Origin: Cronobacter condimenti 1330
Lineage (GTDB): Bacteria; Pseudomonadota; Gammaproteobacteria; Enterobacterales; Enterobacteriaceae
Reading direction: 5' to 3'
NCBI RefSeq assembly: GCF_001277255.1
Contig: NZ_CP012264.1
Span: 2,542,001-2,606,000 of the forward strand
Length of the DNA stretch: 64,000 nucleotides
Numbering within the stretch: the first letter of the stretch is position 1; the number at the start of each line of letters is the position of its first letter. The notes beneath the pieces are model-generated. The model did not search any database, had not been told where the DNA came from, and was given only the letters and a program-made list of their open reading frames with translations. Of this stretch, positions 17,070 through 25,438 are shown piece after piece. The position numbers and the translations under genes are program-made.

Positions 17070-18947
17070 TTACTTCTTCGCGCAGCGCGCATACCACTCA
17101 TGATTTACCCGCTCGCTGCATGCCTGCGGATCATTGAGATTACGACAGAGCGGCGGTATGGCGGGCGTCGTCGTGCAGTCATTCCCAGTGCGTGCTCCAG
17201 GCCCGACGCGCCCGGGCTTTGCTTCGCCGTGGACAACGGTCGGTTGTGTTGTCGGCGTATCCGCAGCAGGCGGCGATGAGGCAGGCAACAGCGCCCTCAC
17301 ACCGGTAAGCAGCGCGAAAAAAAGCACCGCCAGCAACAGCTGTTTTTTGAGCCCGCCGCGCGCGGGGGCGGATTTTTTGCGAAAGCGCCGCAGCGCGCCG
17401 GGATAGCGCCACAGGTCGGTCCAGGCGAGCAGTAACGTCGTGACCACAAAGATCCACATCGCAAGCCTTCCGCATATCGCCGCGATAGTCATACTCACGA
17501 TACAAAACGGGATCACATGAGCGATCAGCCGCCAGCGTTTGCGCCGCGCGGAGTAGATAAACCGTGGGAGCAGTTTTTCACTTAGCGCCGTATCGGTGCC
17601 CGACAGCGCGCCGGTCAGGCCTGACCATATCGCCACCGGCACTATTCCCACCACCATGGCCACCACCGGCGCCACCAGCACATGCAGCACCACGCCCCAC
17701 GCCGTGATCGTGCCCTGGTATATCGCTGGCAACATCCAGCTGAACGTCGCCATCATCATTCCGACAAACCAGATGGCGCGCATCCTCGGCGCGTAAGCAG
17801 TATTAAGCGTGTGGTACGTCTGCTGCCAGGCGTGAATATCGGCTCCCGCAAACTGGGGGATCAGCGCCGGATGGCCTATCTCCAGCAGATCGGTCAGCTG
17901 GGCGCAGGCGCTCCAGTCTTCATCGGTATAGGCGATCCCCGCAAGCATACGGGCGTCTTCATCCTGGTTTCGCAGGACCATCTGCGCCGCACGGTGTGCG
18001 GGGTCGTCCTGCGACGCGTCGCGCTGCTGAGAAAGCGTAATAAAAAGCCGCGTATCGTCGTCACGGGCAATGATCTGTCCCCAGAGTTCCGGTAGGTCTG
18101 GCCGCTCGCCGCGCGTCTCATCCCAGTGGAATAACGCGCATAATGCGCTAAAACGCTCGCAGGACCAGAGAGGGTGTGCATCAAGCAACGTCAGTGCAAG
18201 CCGTTGTAGCTGCAACTGCCCGTCGTAGCTTTGCAGCCATGGCGCATGGGCCAGCGCGCGCAGGCGGGCGAAAAAGCGTGCGTCCTGATTATCCTCAAGC
18301 GCGGCCTGCATCTCGTCGGCAAAAGGGGCCAGCAAGACCGCCCGCAGCCGGGTTTGCTGCGCATCGTCAAGGGCCAGCGTTTGCCCCGGCGTCAGCCACT
18401 GAAACAGCGTCTGGGCGCGTACGGCGAGGCCGGTTTCCTGCGGGGCAAGATGCCACAGACAGCGCGTCAGCACCGCTTGTTCAAAAGCTCCCCCCTCGCC
18501 CACGGCCCGCGCGGTAAGCCAGCGTGCGTTGAGATTTTCCTCATCAAGCCCGTCGAGCCAGGCGCCCACACGCGAGGCCTCACGCGCGGCAACCGGCTGC
18601 TGGGGGTCAAGGTCAGGCCGTGCGGGTGCCGTGGCGGGCGGCGTTTCAGGGGCGTCGTCATGAAAACGGGGCGGGAGCCGCGACGTGTCGGCACCCTGCG
18701 CCGCATCGTCAGCGGTCAGCGCCTCGTCTGTCGCGTCGTCTGTCGCGTCGTCATCGTCATCGTCGGGCTGCGCGTCATCCTTTACCTGGCGGGCGTAGTC
18801 CAGCGCCTGCTCGTAGGCATCGCGCAACTGCTGAAAACCTTCCGGATCGTCATCTGGCCGACAGACTTTAAGCTGTCTGGCATAGGCGCGTTTAATGGCG
18901 CGCTCGTCGGCGCCAGGCTCCAGGTCTAAAATATCAAAAAAGCGCAT
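17070..18947 (-). CDS. Membrane J-domain protein, DjlB/DjlC (HscD)-like partner of HscC
   Basis: 625 aa from the chosen ATG. An N-terminal J-like domain (FDILDLEPGADERAIKRAYA and DDPEGFQQLRDAYEQALDYA) is followed by an acidic Asp/Ala-rich linker, a long helical region, and a cluster of membrane segments between about residues 380 and 550. The tail is short and Cys-containing. The canonical HPD tripeptide appears as RPD (CRPDDDPEG). E. coli HscC works with the membrane J-proteins DjlB and DjlC, and this gene directly follows hscC, so it is probably the matching co-chaperone. The start at 18947 forms TGATG with the hscC stop; an upstream ATG at 18959 is possible. Confidence 0.75.
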   Translation of the reverse strand: MRFFDILDLEPGADERAIKRAYARQLKVCRPDDDPEGFQQLRDAYEQALDYARQVKDDAQPDDDDDDATDDATDEALTADDAAQGADTSRLPPRFHDDAPETPPATAPARPDLDPQQPVAAREASRVGAWLDGLDEENLNARWLTARAVGEGGAFEQAVLTRCLWHLAPQETGLAVRAQTLFQWLTPGQTLALDDAQQTRLRAVLLAPFADEMQAALEDNQDARFFARLRALAHAPWLQSYDGQLQLQRLALTLLDAHPLWSCERFSALCALFHWDETRGERPDLPELWGQIIARDDDTRLFITLSQQRDASQDDPAHRAAQMVLRNQDEDARMLAGIAYTDEDWSACAQLTDLLEIGHPALIPQFAGADIHAWQQTYHTLNTAYAPRMRAIWFVGMMMATFSWMLPAIYQGTITAWGVVLHVLVAPVVAMVVGIVPVAIWSGLTGALSGTDTALSEKLLPRFIYSARRKRWRLIAHVIPFCIVSMTIAAICGRLAMWIFVVTTLLLAWTDLWRYPGALRRFRKKSAPARGGLKKQLLLAVLFFALLTGVRALLPASSPPAADTPTTQPTVVHGEAKPGRVGPGARTGNDCTTTPAIPPLCRNLNDPQACSERVNHEWYARCAKK

Positions 18948-20647
18948 CAGAAAAGCCACATCCCGGCTTCGATAGCGTCAGCCTGTTGAGTTATCTCCTG
19001 ACGAGCTTTCTCAATGCGCGCGTCGTCCTGGCTTTCCAGGGCCTGATGGAAACTCGCCCCCAGATAACTGATTTCCTCGCGCAGTTCGCCAGTATTTTCC
19101 TGATATAACCGGTCCAGACGGGCCAGCAAATGGGTGTTGGGCTGGCGTTCGCGGGGGTGAATTTTCAGCGCCTGCAACCCGGCCAGCCGCTGCGCTATTT
19201 CATCGGGCGTCAGCACGCCGGGATTATTTTCAATGATCAGCTGATGGCGCTGGCCGGTCAGCGGTACGGTGACTTCCGCCTCCAGTATGCCGTTGATGTC
19301 ATACGTAAAGCGTACGTCGAGCGACACCTCCCCGGCTGGTTTCGGCGGCACCGGCACGCGCATGTGCCCAAGCTCGATATTGTCTTTCACCAGCCTGCTT
19401 TCACCCTGATAAATCGTAAAGGCGACCATTGTCTGGTTATCGTAGAGCGTACTGACGGTTTTCACCCGGCTCACCGGCACAACAACATTGCGCTCGATAA
19501 TCGGCAGATAGTGACCCTCGTCGTGATGACGACCAAACGATTTAACGGTTTCGATACCGAGCGTGTAAGGGCACACATCGGTAAGCACCACCTCTTCCAG
19601 CGCCGCGTCGCGCTTTTTCAGAGCAGCCTGAACGGCGGCGCCCAGGGCGACCGCTTCATCAGGATGCACTGAAACGGACGGGAAGCGGCCAAAGAGACTG
19701 GCCGCGAGACGGCGAACCAGCGGCATTCGGGTCGCGCCGCCCACAAGCAGGATCTCGTCGAGATCGGCAACCCGGATACGGGCATCGCGCAGCGCCCGCT
19801 CAATAGGCTGGCGCAGCCGCGTCAACAGCGGTGCGAAAATATCGCTCAGTTCGCCCTGGTGGATCGTTTCGCTCCAGGTGTTGCCCTCCGCACGCAGCGT
19901 AAAGACCGCCGTGTGCTGGTCGCCGAGCGCCTGCCGCACGCGCTCCGCCTCACGACGCAGCGCATGGGTGTGCGCCCCCGGATCCGGCAGGCCACCGGCC
20001 GCCATCTGGCGCGCCACGAAAAAGTCGATCAGCGCCTGGTCAAAATCCTCGCCGCCGAGAAAGTTATCGCCCGCGCTGGCGCGCACTTCCATTACGCCCT
20101 CAAACAGCTCCAGTACGGAGACGTCAAACGTGCCGCCGCCGAGATCGAACACCAGAAACGTGCCCTCTTCACCCCGGCGATGCAGGCCATACGCCAGGGC
20201 GGCGGCGGTCGGCTCGTTAATTAATTTTTCGACCTTGAGTCCCGCCAGTTCACCCGCCACGCGCGTCGCTTTGCGCTGGGCGTCGCTGAAATAGGCAGGC
20301 ACGCTAATCACCGCCTCGGTGACCGGCTCGCCACAGGCGCGTTCGATATCCTCTTTCAGGCTTTGCAACACCAGCGCCGAAAGCTCCTCGGCGCGAAAGA
20401 GTTTGTCCCCAAGCCGGACAGTCCAGGCTGTGCCCATGTGGCGTTTGAACAGCGCGGTGGTAAGGTGCGGGTGCGTATGCAGGCGTTCACGGGCAGCTTT
20501 TCCGACCAGTACCCGGCCTTCGTCATCCAGCCCGACAACGCTTGGCGTGAGCAGTTCGCCCAGCGCGTTGGTGATAAGTCGCGGGTTGCCTTCTTCCCAG
20601 ACAGCGGCGAGGCTATTGGTCGTACCCAGATCGATGCCGACGATCAT
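18947..20647 (-). CDS. hscC: Hsp70-family chaperone HscC
   Basis: 566 aa, shorter than DnaK (638 aa) because the C-terminal lid is reduced, as in E. coli HscC (556 aa). Nucleotide-binding motifs: GIDLGTTNSLAAVW at the start, FDLGGGTFDVSVLE, and ILLVGGATRMPLVRRLAASLFG. The segment ALFKRHMGT and the DICPY-like TDVCPYTLGIE fit HscC better than DnaK. It hydrolyses ATP to cycle unfolded clients; physiological clients are not established. It is stop-start coupled to the J-domain gene. A cutC terminator lies upstream, so it has its own promoter in 20648-20774. Confidence 0.93.
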   Translation of the reverse strand: MIVGIDLGTTNSLAAVWEEGNPRLITNALGELLTPSVVGLDDEGRVLVGKAARERLHTHPHLTTALFKRHMGTAWTVRLGDKLFRAEELSALVLQSLKEDIERACGEPVTEAVISVPAYFSDAQRKATRVAGELAGLKVEKLINEPTAAALAYGLHRRGEEGTFLVFDLGGGTFDVSVLELFEGVMEVRASAGDNFLGGEDFDQALIDFFVARQMAAGGLPDPGAHTHALRREAERVRQALGDQHTAVFTLRAEGNTWSETIHQGELSDIFAPLLTRLRQPIERALRDARIRVADLDEILLVGGATRMPLVRRLAASLFGRFPSVSVHPDEAVALGAAVQAALKKRDAALEEVVLTDVCPYTLGIETVKSFGRHHDEGHYLPIIERNVVVPVSRVKTVSTLYDNQTMVAFTIYQGESRLVKDNIELGHMRVPVPPKPAGEVSLDVRFTYDINGILEAEVTVPLTGQRHQLIIENNPGVLTPDEIAQRLAGLQALKIHPRERQPNTHLLARLDRLYQENTGELREEISYLGASFHQALESQDDARIEKARQEITQQADAIEAGMWLF

Positions 20648-20774
20648 CGTGTTCTCCTTGTCTTGCGGTGCTGTGCTCTGCGACAGACGCTAATAATGCT
20701 TCGCATCTTCGATGAGCGAGCCGGGAAAGACAAGACAATGACCAGATTTAGTAGGCGCGACAGCGCGCAGGCAT

Positions 20775-20802
20775 AAAAAAAGCCCCGGCAAAAGACCGGG
20801 GC
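20775..20802 (-). terminator. Terminator of cutC
   Basis: On the minus strand a GCCCCGG/CCGGGGC stem (7 bp, loop TCTTTTG) is followed by seven T residues. It lies about 60 bp beyond the cutC stop and separates cutC from hscC. Confidence 0.85.
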
Positions 20803-20863
20803 CTGGTACGAGCAAGCATCATATTGGGCGACATGATGTGCGGTAAAAACTGAGGGCAAAGAT

Positions 20864-21604
20864 TCAGCGCGCCGACGTCAGCGCCGCCTTCATGGCGGCC
20901 ACCACATTGCCATCAACCTGGTAACGGGCGTATTCGTCGGCACTGGCGTCTGATGACATCGAGACGCCGGTATTGCGATAGCGCATGGGAGAGGCTACAT
21001 GGATGCCCGCAGAGCTGTGAAGCTCGTCAATCCCCTGCGCCAGGAACAGGTTAAGGTTATTAAGCCTCACCCCTGCACCGGCCATAATGATTGGAGCACG
21101 GGATTGTCGCTTTAGTTCCGTAATTAATAAAATTCCTTTTTCAGCCGTCGCCTGCTGCCCGGAAGTCAGGATGCGCGCCACACCGAGATCGGTTAATTCT
21201 TCGAGCGCTTTCAAGGGGCTTGCGCACATATCGAAGGCGCGATGGAACGTGACCGCCATGCCATCCGCGGCGCGTAAAATCTTGTGCATTCGTTGAACGT
21301 CGACCCCGCCGTCCTCATTGAGCACACCCGTCACCAGCCCCGGAAAGCCGAGATCGCGCATAAACGCGATATCATCCAGCATCGCGGTGAATTCACTCTG
21401 GCTGTAACAAAAATCGCCGCCGCGCGGGCGAACGATGGGATGAACGGGAATGGTTATCTGCGCCCGCACGCCTTTCAGCACGCCCGCAGACGGTGTTAAG
21501 CCGCCTTCATTCATTGCCGAGCAGAGTTCGATGCGGTCTGCCCCTGCCGCCTGCGCGGTCTGCGCGCAGGCCTGGCTGTAACAGCAGATTTCCAGTAACG
21601 GCAT
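20864..21604 (-). CDS. cutC: CutC family protein
   Basis: 246 aa with the CutC TIM barrel. Start MPLLEICCYSQACAQTAQAA, then GADRIELCSAMNEGGLTPS, VHPIVRPRGGDFCYS and VTFHRAFDMC are characteristic. It was named for a role in copper homeostasis, but the E. coli link has been disputed, so the function should be treated as unsettled. Synteny with yecM-argS on one side is kept, although three extra genes have been placed between cutC and yecM. Confidence 0.93.
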   Translation of the reverse strand: MPLLEICCYSQACAQTAQAAGADRIELCSAMNEGGLTPSAGVLKGVRAQITIPVHPIVRPRGGDFCYSQSEFTAMLDDIAFMRDLGFPGLVTGVLNEDGGVDVQRMHKILRAADGMAVTFHRAFDMCASPLKALEELTDLGVARILTSGQQATAEKGILLITELKRQSRAPIIMAGAGVRLNNLNLFLAQGIDELHSSAGIHVASPMRYRNTGVSMSSDASADEYARYQVDGNVVAAMKAALTSAR

Positions 21605-21687
21605 GGGTAACTCCCTGTTAATTCAAGTAGTGGTTTGCGTCAGCTAAACTGCTAGTCTGAAAAACCCTTTCAGCAGGACAACGTATC

Positions 21688-22839
21688 ATGGCATTCAATT
21701 TCGACGAAGAGATCAACCGCCGTCACAGCGACAGTACAAAGTGGAATACGTACGATGAATCGGTCTTGCCGATGTGGGTGGCTGACACCGATTTCCGCTC
21801 GCCCGCCTGTATTACCGATGCGCTGACGGCGCGGGTGCAGCATGGCGTCTTCGGGTATGGCGCTCATCCGCACGGGCTTGCCGATGCCTTTGTAGACTGG
21901 TGCGAGCGCCGCTATCAGTGGCGCGTTGACCCTGAATGGCTGGTATTCATGCCAGGCATTGTCGCGGGCCTGAATCTCTCGGTGCGTGCCTTTACTGCGC
22001 CAGATGAAACCACTATTGCGCCAACGCCCATCTATCCGCCTTTTCGCAAATCTGCGGCATTCGCCGGACGTGAGCAGCTTAACGCGCCGTTGCACAAACG
22101 CGGGCAGCGGCTGGTGCTGGAACTGGACCGCCTGCGTGCCAACCTCACCGGGCGCGAAAAACTGCTGATGCTGTGTAATCCGCAAAACCCTGGCGGCACC
22201 GCCTATCGCCGTGACGAACTCGAAGCACAGCTCGCGTTCGCGCAGGAGCATGATTTACTCGTCTGTTCCGATGAAATTCACTGCGATCTGATTCTGGAGC
22301 CGGGGGTTCGCCATATCCCGTTCGCCTCGCTCAGTGAAGACGCCGCGCGCCGTTCCATCACGCTGATGTCGACCTCTAAAACGTTTAATATCGCCGGGCT
22401 TGGCGCTTCGGTGGCGGTGATTCCGGATCCGACGCTGCGCCGACGCTTCTCTGAGGCGCGTGCGGGCATCGTGCCTGCCGTAGATATTCTGGCGCTGACC
22501 GCGGCTGAGGCGGCGTGGCGCGACGGTGAGCCGTGGCTTGAGGAGCAGCTTGCGTATCTGCGTGGCAATCGCGACCGCTTATACGCGGCGATAAGCGGAC
22601 TGCCGGGGCTTGAGATGGTGCTGCCGGAGGCGACCTATCTCGCCTGGGTGGACGCCTCAGGGCTTGGCGTGGATAACCCGACGCGCTTCTTTAAACGCCA
22701 GGGGCTCGGGTTTTCCCCCGGCGCGGATTTCGGCGACCCACAGCACGTACGTATTAACTTTGGCTGTACGGCCGCCATGCTTAAGCGTGCGATAACGCGC
22801 CTGCAACAGGCCGTCAACGCAGCGGACGTCAGGGCTTAA
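21688..22839 (+). CDS. PatB/MalY-type PLP-dependent C-S lyase or aminotransferase
   Basis: 383 aa fold-type I PLP enzyme. The PLP lysine lies in LMSTSKTFNIAGLGASV; other landmarks are VLPMWVADTDFRSPACITDAL, the CNPQNPGGTAYRRDEL loop and VCSDEIHCDLIL. These features are typical of the MalY/PatB group (cystathionine beta-lyases, some acting on other cysteine conjugates). The true substrate is not readable. There is no MalY-regulated maltose gene nearby. The 3' end overlaps the convergent alcohol dehydrogenase gene by 11 bp. No member is found at this place in E. coli. Confidence 0.85.
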   Translation: MAFNFDEEINRRHSDSTKWNTYDESVLPMWVADTDFRSPACITDALTARVQHGVFGYGAHPHGLADAFVDWCERRYQWRVDPEWLVFMPGIVAGLNLSVRAFTAPDETTIAPTPIYPPFRKSAAFAGREQLNAPLHKRGQRLVLELDRLRANLTGREKLLMLCNPQNPGGTAYRRDELEAQLAFAQEHDLLVCSDEIHCDLILEPGVRHIPFASLSEDAARRSITLMSTSKTFNIAGLGASVAVIPDPTLRRRFSEARAGIVPAVDILALTAAEAAWRDGEPWLEEQLAYLRGNRDRLYAAISGLPGLEMVLPEATYLAWVDASGLGVDNPTRFFKRQGLGFSPGADFGDPQHVRINFGCTAAMLKRAITRLQQAVNAADVRA

Positions 22840-23995
22840 ACACCGCCCGCACGCAGCCGTCCTCTTTATTTTTAAACATTTCGTAGCCACGCGGCGCATC
22901 TTCGAGCGAAAAGCGGTGCGTGGCGAGGAAATCGGTACGCAGTTCGCCGCGTGATGCGTGATCCAGCAGACGCTTCATGTAGGTTTGCCCGTGCTGCTGG
23001 GCTGTACGGATCGTCAGCCCTTTATTCATCGCCACGCCCAGCGGGAATTTATCCATCATTCCGTAGACGCCAAGGATAGCAAGCGTACCGCCCTTACGGC
23101 AGGAGCGAATCGCCTGACGCAGCGCAGCGCCGATGTCAGTGTGCATTTTGAGCGCCTGTTTGGTGCGGTCATAGGCATACTCCAGCCCCTCGCCATGCGC
23201 TTCCATGCCGACGGCGTCGATACAGCTATCCGGGCCGCGGCCGCCCGTTATCTCAAGCAGCGCCTCATAGATATCCACTTTGGTGTAATCAAGCGCAATG
23301 GCCCCAACCAGATCGCGCGCCATCGCCAGCCGCTCCGGAAAGCGGTCGATGGCAATCACTTTCTCTGCGCCCATCAGATACGCGCTCTGCGCCGCCATTA
23401 ACCCCACACCGCCACACCCCCAGACGGCAACCGTGTCGCCCGGATGAATATTGCAAAAATCCGCGCCCATGTAGCCCGTCGGCGCGGCATCTGACAGAAA
23501 CAGCGCCTGCTCGTCGGAGACCGTGTCCGGCACAACAAAACAGTCGTTGTCGGCAAACGGTACCCGCACATATTCCGCGTGCGAACCGGCATAGCCGCCG
23601 AAAGCGTGGCTGTAGGCGTAAATGCCTGCCGTGGGGTAGCCGAGAATTTTTTCCTGCATGTGGGCGTTGGGGTTAGTGTTATCACAGCAGGAGGTGAGCC
23701 CGTGGCTGCAATACCAGCATGAGCCGCAGGAGATAAACGACGGCACCACGACACGGTCGCCACGCCGGATGTTTTTCACCTCCGGCCCCACCTCCACCAC
23801 TTCACCCATAAATTCATGGCCGAGGATATCGCCCTCTTCCATGCTCGGAATAAGTCCGTCGATAACATGCAAATCGGAGCCGCACGTCGTCGTAAGCCCT
23901 ACTTTAAGGATAACGTCATGCGGGTTTACCAGCGTCGGGTCGTTTACCGTTTCCACCCGCAAATCGTTCACGCCATTCCAGCAGAGTGCTCGCAT
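22829..23995 (-). CDS. Zinc-dependent alcohol dehydrogenase family protein
   Basis: 388 aa medium-chain dehydrogenase. Catalytic zinc ligands: Cys in TTTCGSDLHV, HE in ILGHEFMGEV; structural zinc Cys cluster in SCGSCWYCSHGLTSCC. The NAD(P)-binding GXGXXG-type motif is VWGCGGVGLMAAQSA. The extended form with YPTAGIYAYSHAFGGYAGSHAEYVRVPFAD resembles the glutathione-independent formaldehyde dehydrogenase/threonine dehydrogenase-like group. The exact substrate is unknown. The upstream SRPBCC gene ends 3 bp away, so the two form an operon. Confidence 0.88.
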   Translation of the reverse strand: MRALCWNGVNDLRVETVNDPTLVNPHDVILKVGLTTTCGSDLHVIDGLIPSMEEGDILGHEFMGEVVEVGPEVKNIRRGDRVVVPSFISCGSCWYCSHGLTSCCDNTNPNAHMQEKILGYPTAGIYAYSHAFGGYAGSHAEYVRVPFADNDCFVVPDTVSDEQALFLSDAAPTGYMGADFCNIHPGDTVAVWGCGGVGLMAAQSAYLMGAEKVIAIDRFPERLAMARDLVGAIALDYTKVDIYEALLEITGGRGPDSCIDAVGMEAHGEGLEYAYDRTKQALKMHTDIGAALRQAIRSCRKGGTLAILGVYGMMDKFPLGVAMNKGLTIRTAQQHGQTYMKRLLDHASRGELRTDFLATHRFSLEDAPRGYEMFKNKEDGCVRAVFKP

Positions 23996-23998
23996 CGT

Positions 23999-24541
23999 TT
24001 ATTCCTCCACCTTATCCATACCGCCATTCCGTGCCGCAGGTTGCGGTTTATTGGTCGCGATTTCGCCGGTTTCGGCGAGGCTTTTAAAGCGCCGCAGCGC
24101 CTGGCTTAACATCGCCTCAGGCACGAGATCGATTTTCTTAGACAGCCACTCGCCTAAAAAGCCGCCTGGGGGATCGAAGTGCAGCGCCAGCGTCACTTCC
24201 GTGCCGCGCTCGTCGGAAATATGGCGAAACGTCAGCCTGCCGGCGTTGGGCACCGTGGCTTTTTTCTCAGAAGCCCAGCTAATGTAATGGCCGCGTTCCT
24301 CATCGACGATATGCGCATCCCACTCGACGGTCTTGCCAAGCGGCATCCGCACCGCCCAGTGGGAGGCGGTATCGCTCAGAATCGTGATGCGGGCGAAATG
24401 TTCCATGATGCGCGGCAGGGTTGAGGGGGCGCGCCACAGGTCAAACAGCTCCTCAGCGGAGCGGCGAATCAGCATTGAGCGGCGAAGCCCAGGCTCATCG
24501 CGGTTAATCCAGAGGTCAGTGTGCTTTACAGTTTGTTGCAT
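23999..24541 (-). CDS. SRPBCC (START-like) family protein
   Basis: 180 aa with a polyketide-cyclase/START-like helix-grip fold. Typical elements are LIRRSAEELFDLWRAPSTLP, the MPLGKTVEWDAHIVDEERG strand region and TEVTLALHFDPPGGFLGEWL near the end. Such proteins bind hydrophobic small molecules or act as cyclases; the ligand is unknown. It precedes the alcohol dehydrogenase by 3 bp. Genes of this pair are often found near stress-response loci, so an oxidative or osmotic stress role is a guess only. Confidence 0.8.
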   Translation of the reverse strand: MQQTVKHTDLWINRDEPGLRRSMLIRRSAEELFDLWRAPSTLPRIMEHFARITILSDTASHWAVRMPLGKTVEWDAHIVDEERGHYISWASEKKATVPNAGRLTFRHISDERGTEVTLALHFDPPGGFLGEWLSKKIDLVPEAMLSQALRRFKSLAETGEIATNKPQPAARNGGMDKVEE

Positions 24542-24634
24542 GAGTCTCTCCCATCAGGTCGAAAACAGGCGTCGGGTCTCCCTTACTCTTTTCATGCGGG
24601 GGCGTGCGGGAAAAGGTCCCCTGAATACTATAGA

Positions 24635-24672
24635 CAAAAAACGGGGCCAGACTTTGCGCCAGTCGGGCCCCG
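24635..24672 (-). terminator. Terminator of yecM
   Basis: On the minus strand a 12-bp stem (CGGGGCCCGACT with AGTCTGGCCCCG, one mismatch; 24642-24653 and 24661-24672) is followed by six T residues. It lies just beyond the yecM stop. Confidence 0.85.
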
Positions 24673-24689
24673 CGTAGGATGGCGCGGGC

Positions 24690-25253
24690 TTAGTATTGTT
24701 CGCTCGCCACGATGTCTTCGATGGAATAGGGGTGAAATTTAATGGTGACGATGCGATCGGTCACGGCAAGCGTCGGGTTCGGCAGCCGCTCATGCTCACC
24801 CGCGGGAGAGCTGGTTTTCACCGAAATATCCGGCGCCATGAGTCCGTCGTCTCCAAGCAGCGCCAGCGCGCGCTGATTCAACGTTTCCGGCGCGCCCGGC
24901 AGGACGATTTCGATATGCTCCCAGCCTTCATGTGGGTAGCGCTTCTCGCCAGGCCACGGCAGCTCCACAATCGTAAAGCGCCACGGCCCGACGCAGACCG
25001 GCTCATCAAGACGGAACAGACTAATCGGGCGACCATTGATGATGTTCTCGCTTAACAGCGTGGCGCACTGCTCAAAGCCTTTACGCCAGCGCTCGGCCGT
25101 GGCGTTCTGATGGCAGCGCAAAGAGATATGGTCGGCGTGAAGTCCGGTCACATCAAGCGCAAGGCGATCGGCGAGCGTTTGCAGCGCCGTCTCAAAGCGC
25201 GGCAGATCCGCGCGTATATCCTGGAGCGCCTCCAGGGTGTGCCAGTGGGTCAT
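24690..25253 (-). CDS. yecM: VOC-superfamily protein YecM
   Basis: 187 aa, same as E. coli YecM (188 aa). It has the vicinal-oxygen-chelate fold with the putative metal ligands H (in GLHADHISLRCH) and E (in GWEHIEIVLPG). The enzymatic role is not known. The divergent argS is the expected neighbour. Confidence 0.9.
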   Translation of the reverse strand: MTHWHTLEALQDIRADLPRFETALQTLADRLALDVTGLHADHISLRCHQNATAERWRKGFEQCATLLSENIINGRPISLFRLDEPVCVGPWRFTIVELPWPGEKRYPHEGWEHIEIVLPGAPETLNQRALALLGDDGLMAPDISVKTSSPAGEHERLPNPTLAVTDRIVTIKFHPYSIEDIVASEQY

Positions 25254-25337
25254 CGGCTTATCTCATACGGTGACAAAGGCGCTAATCTACCCTGTTTGCG
25301 GCCTGCGCTCCAGCGCGCGCCACCCTGCCCGCCGGTG

Positions 25338-25366
25338 CTGACGCCGCAGTCTAAATGCAGTATACT
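25338..25366 (+). promoter_or_regulatory. Candidate argS promoter
   Basis: A -35 CTGACG (25338-25343) and a -10 TATACT (25361-25366) are separated by exactly 17 bp, about 73 bp before the argS start. This is a good sigma-70 match for a housekeeping gene. Confidence 0.6.
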
Positions 25367-25438
25367 TTTGCCCTCTTTTTTCTTAAGACCGCACGCTGCC
25401 GCCTTCGACAGGCAGCGTTATTAACGTAAGGTATCCCG

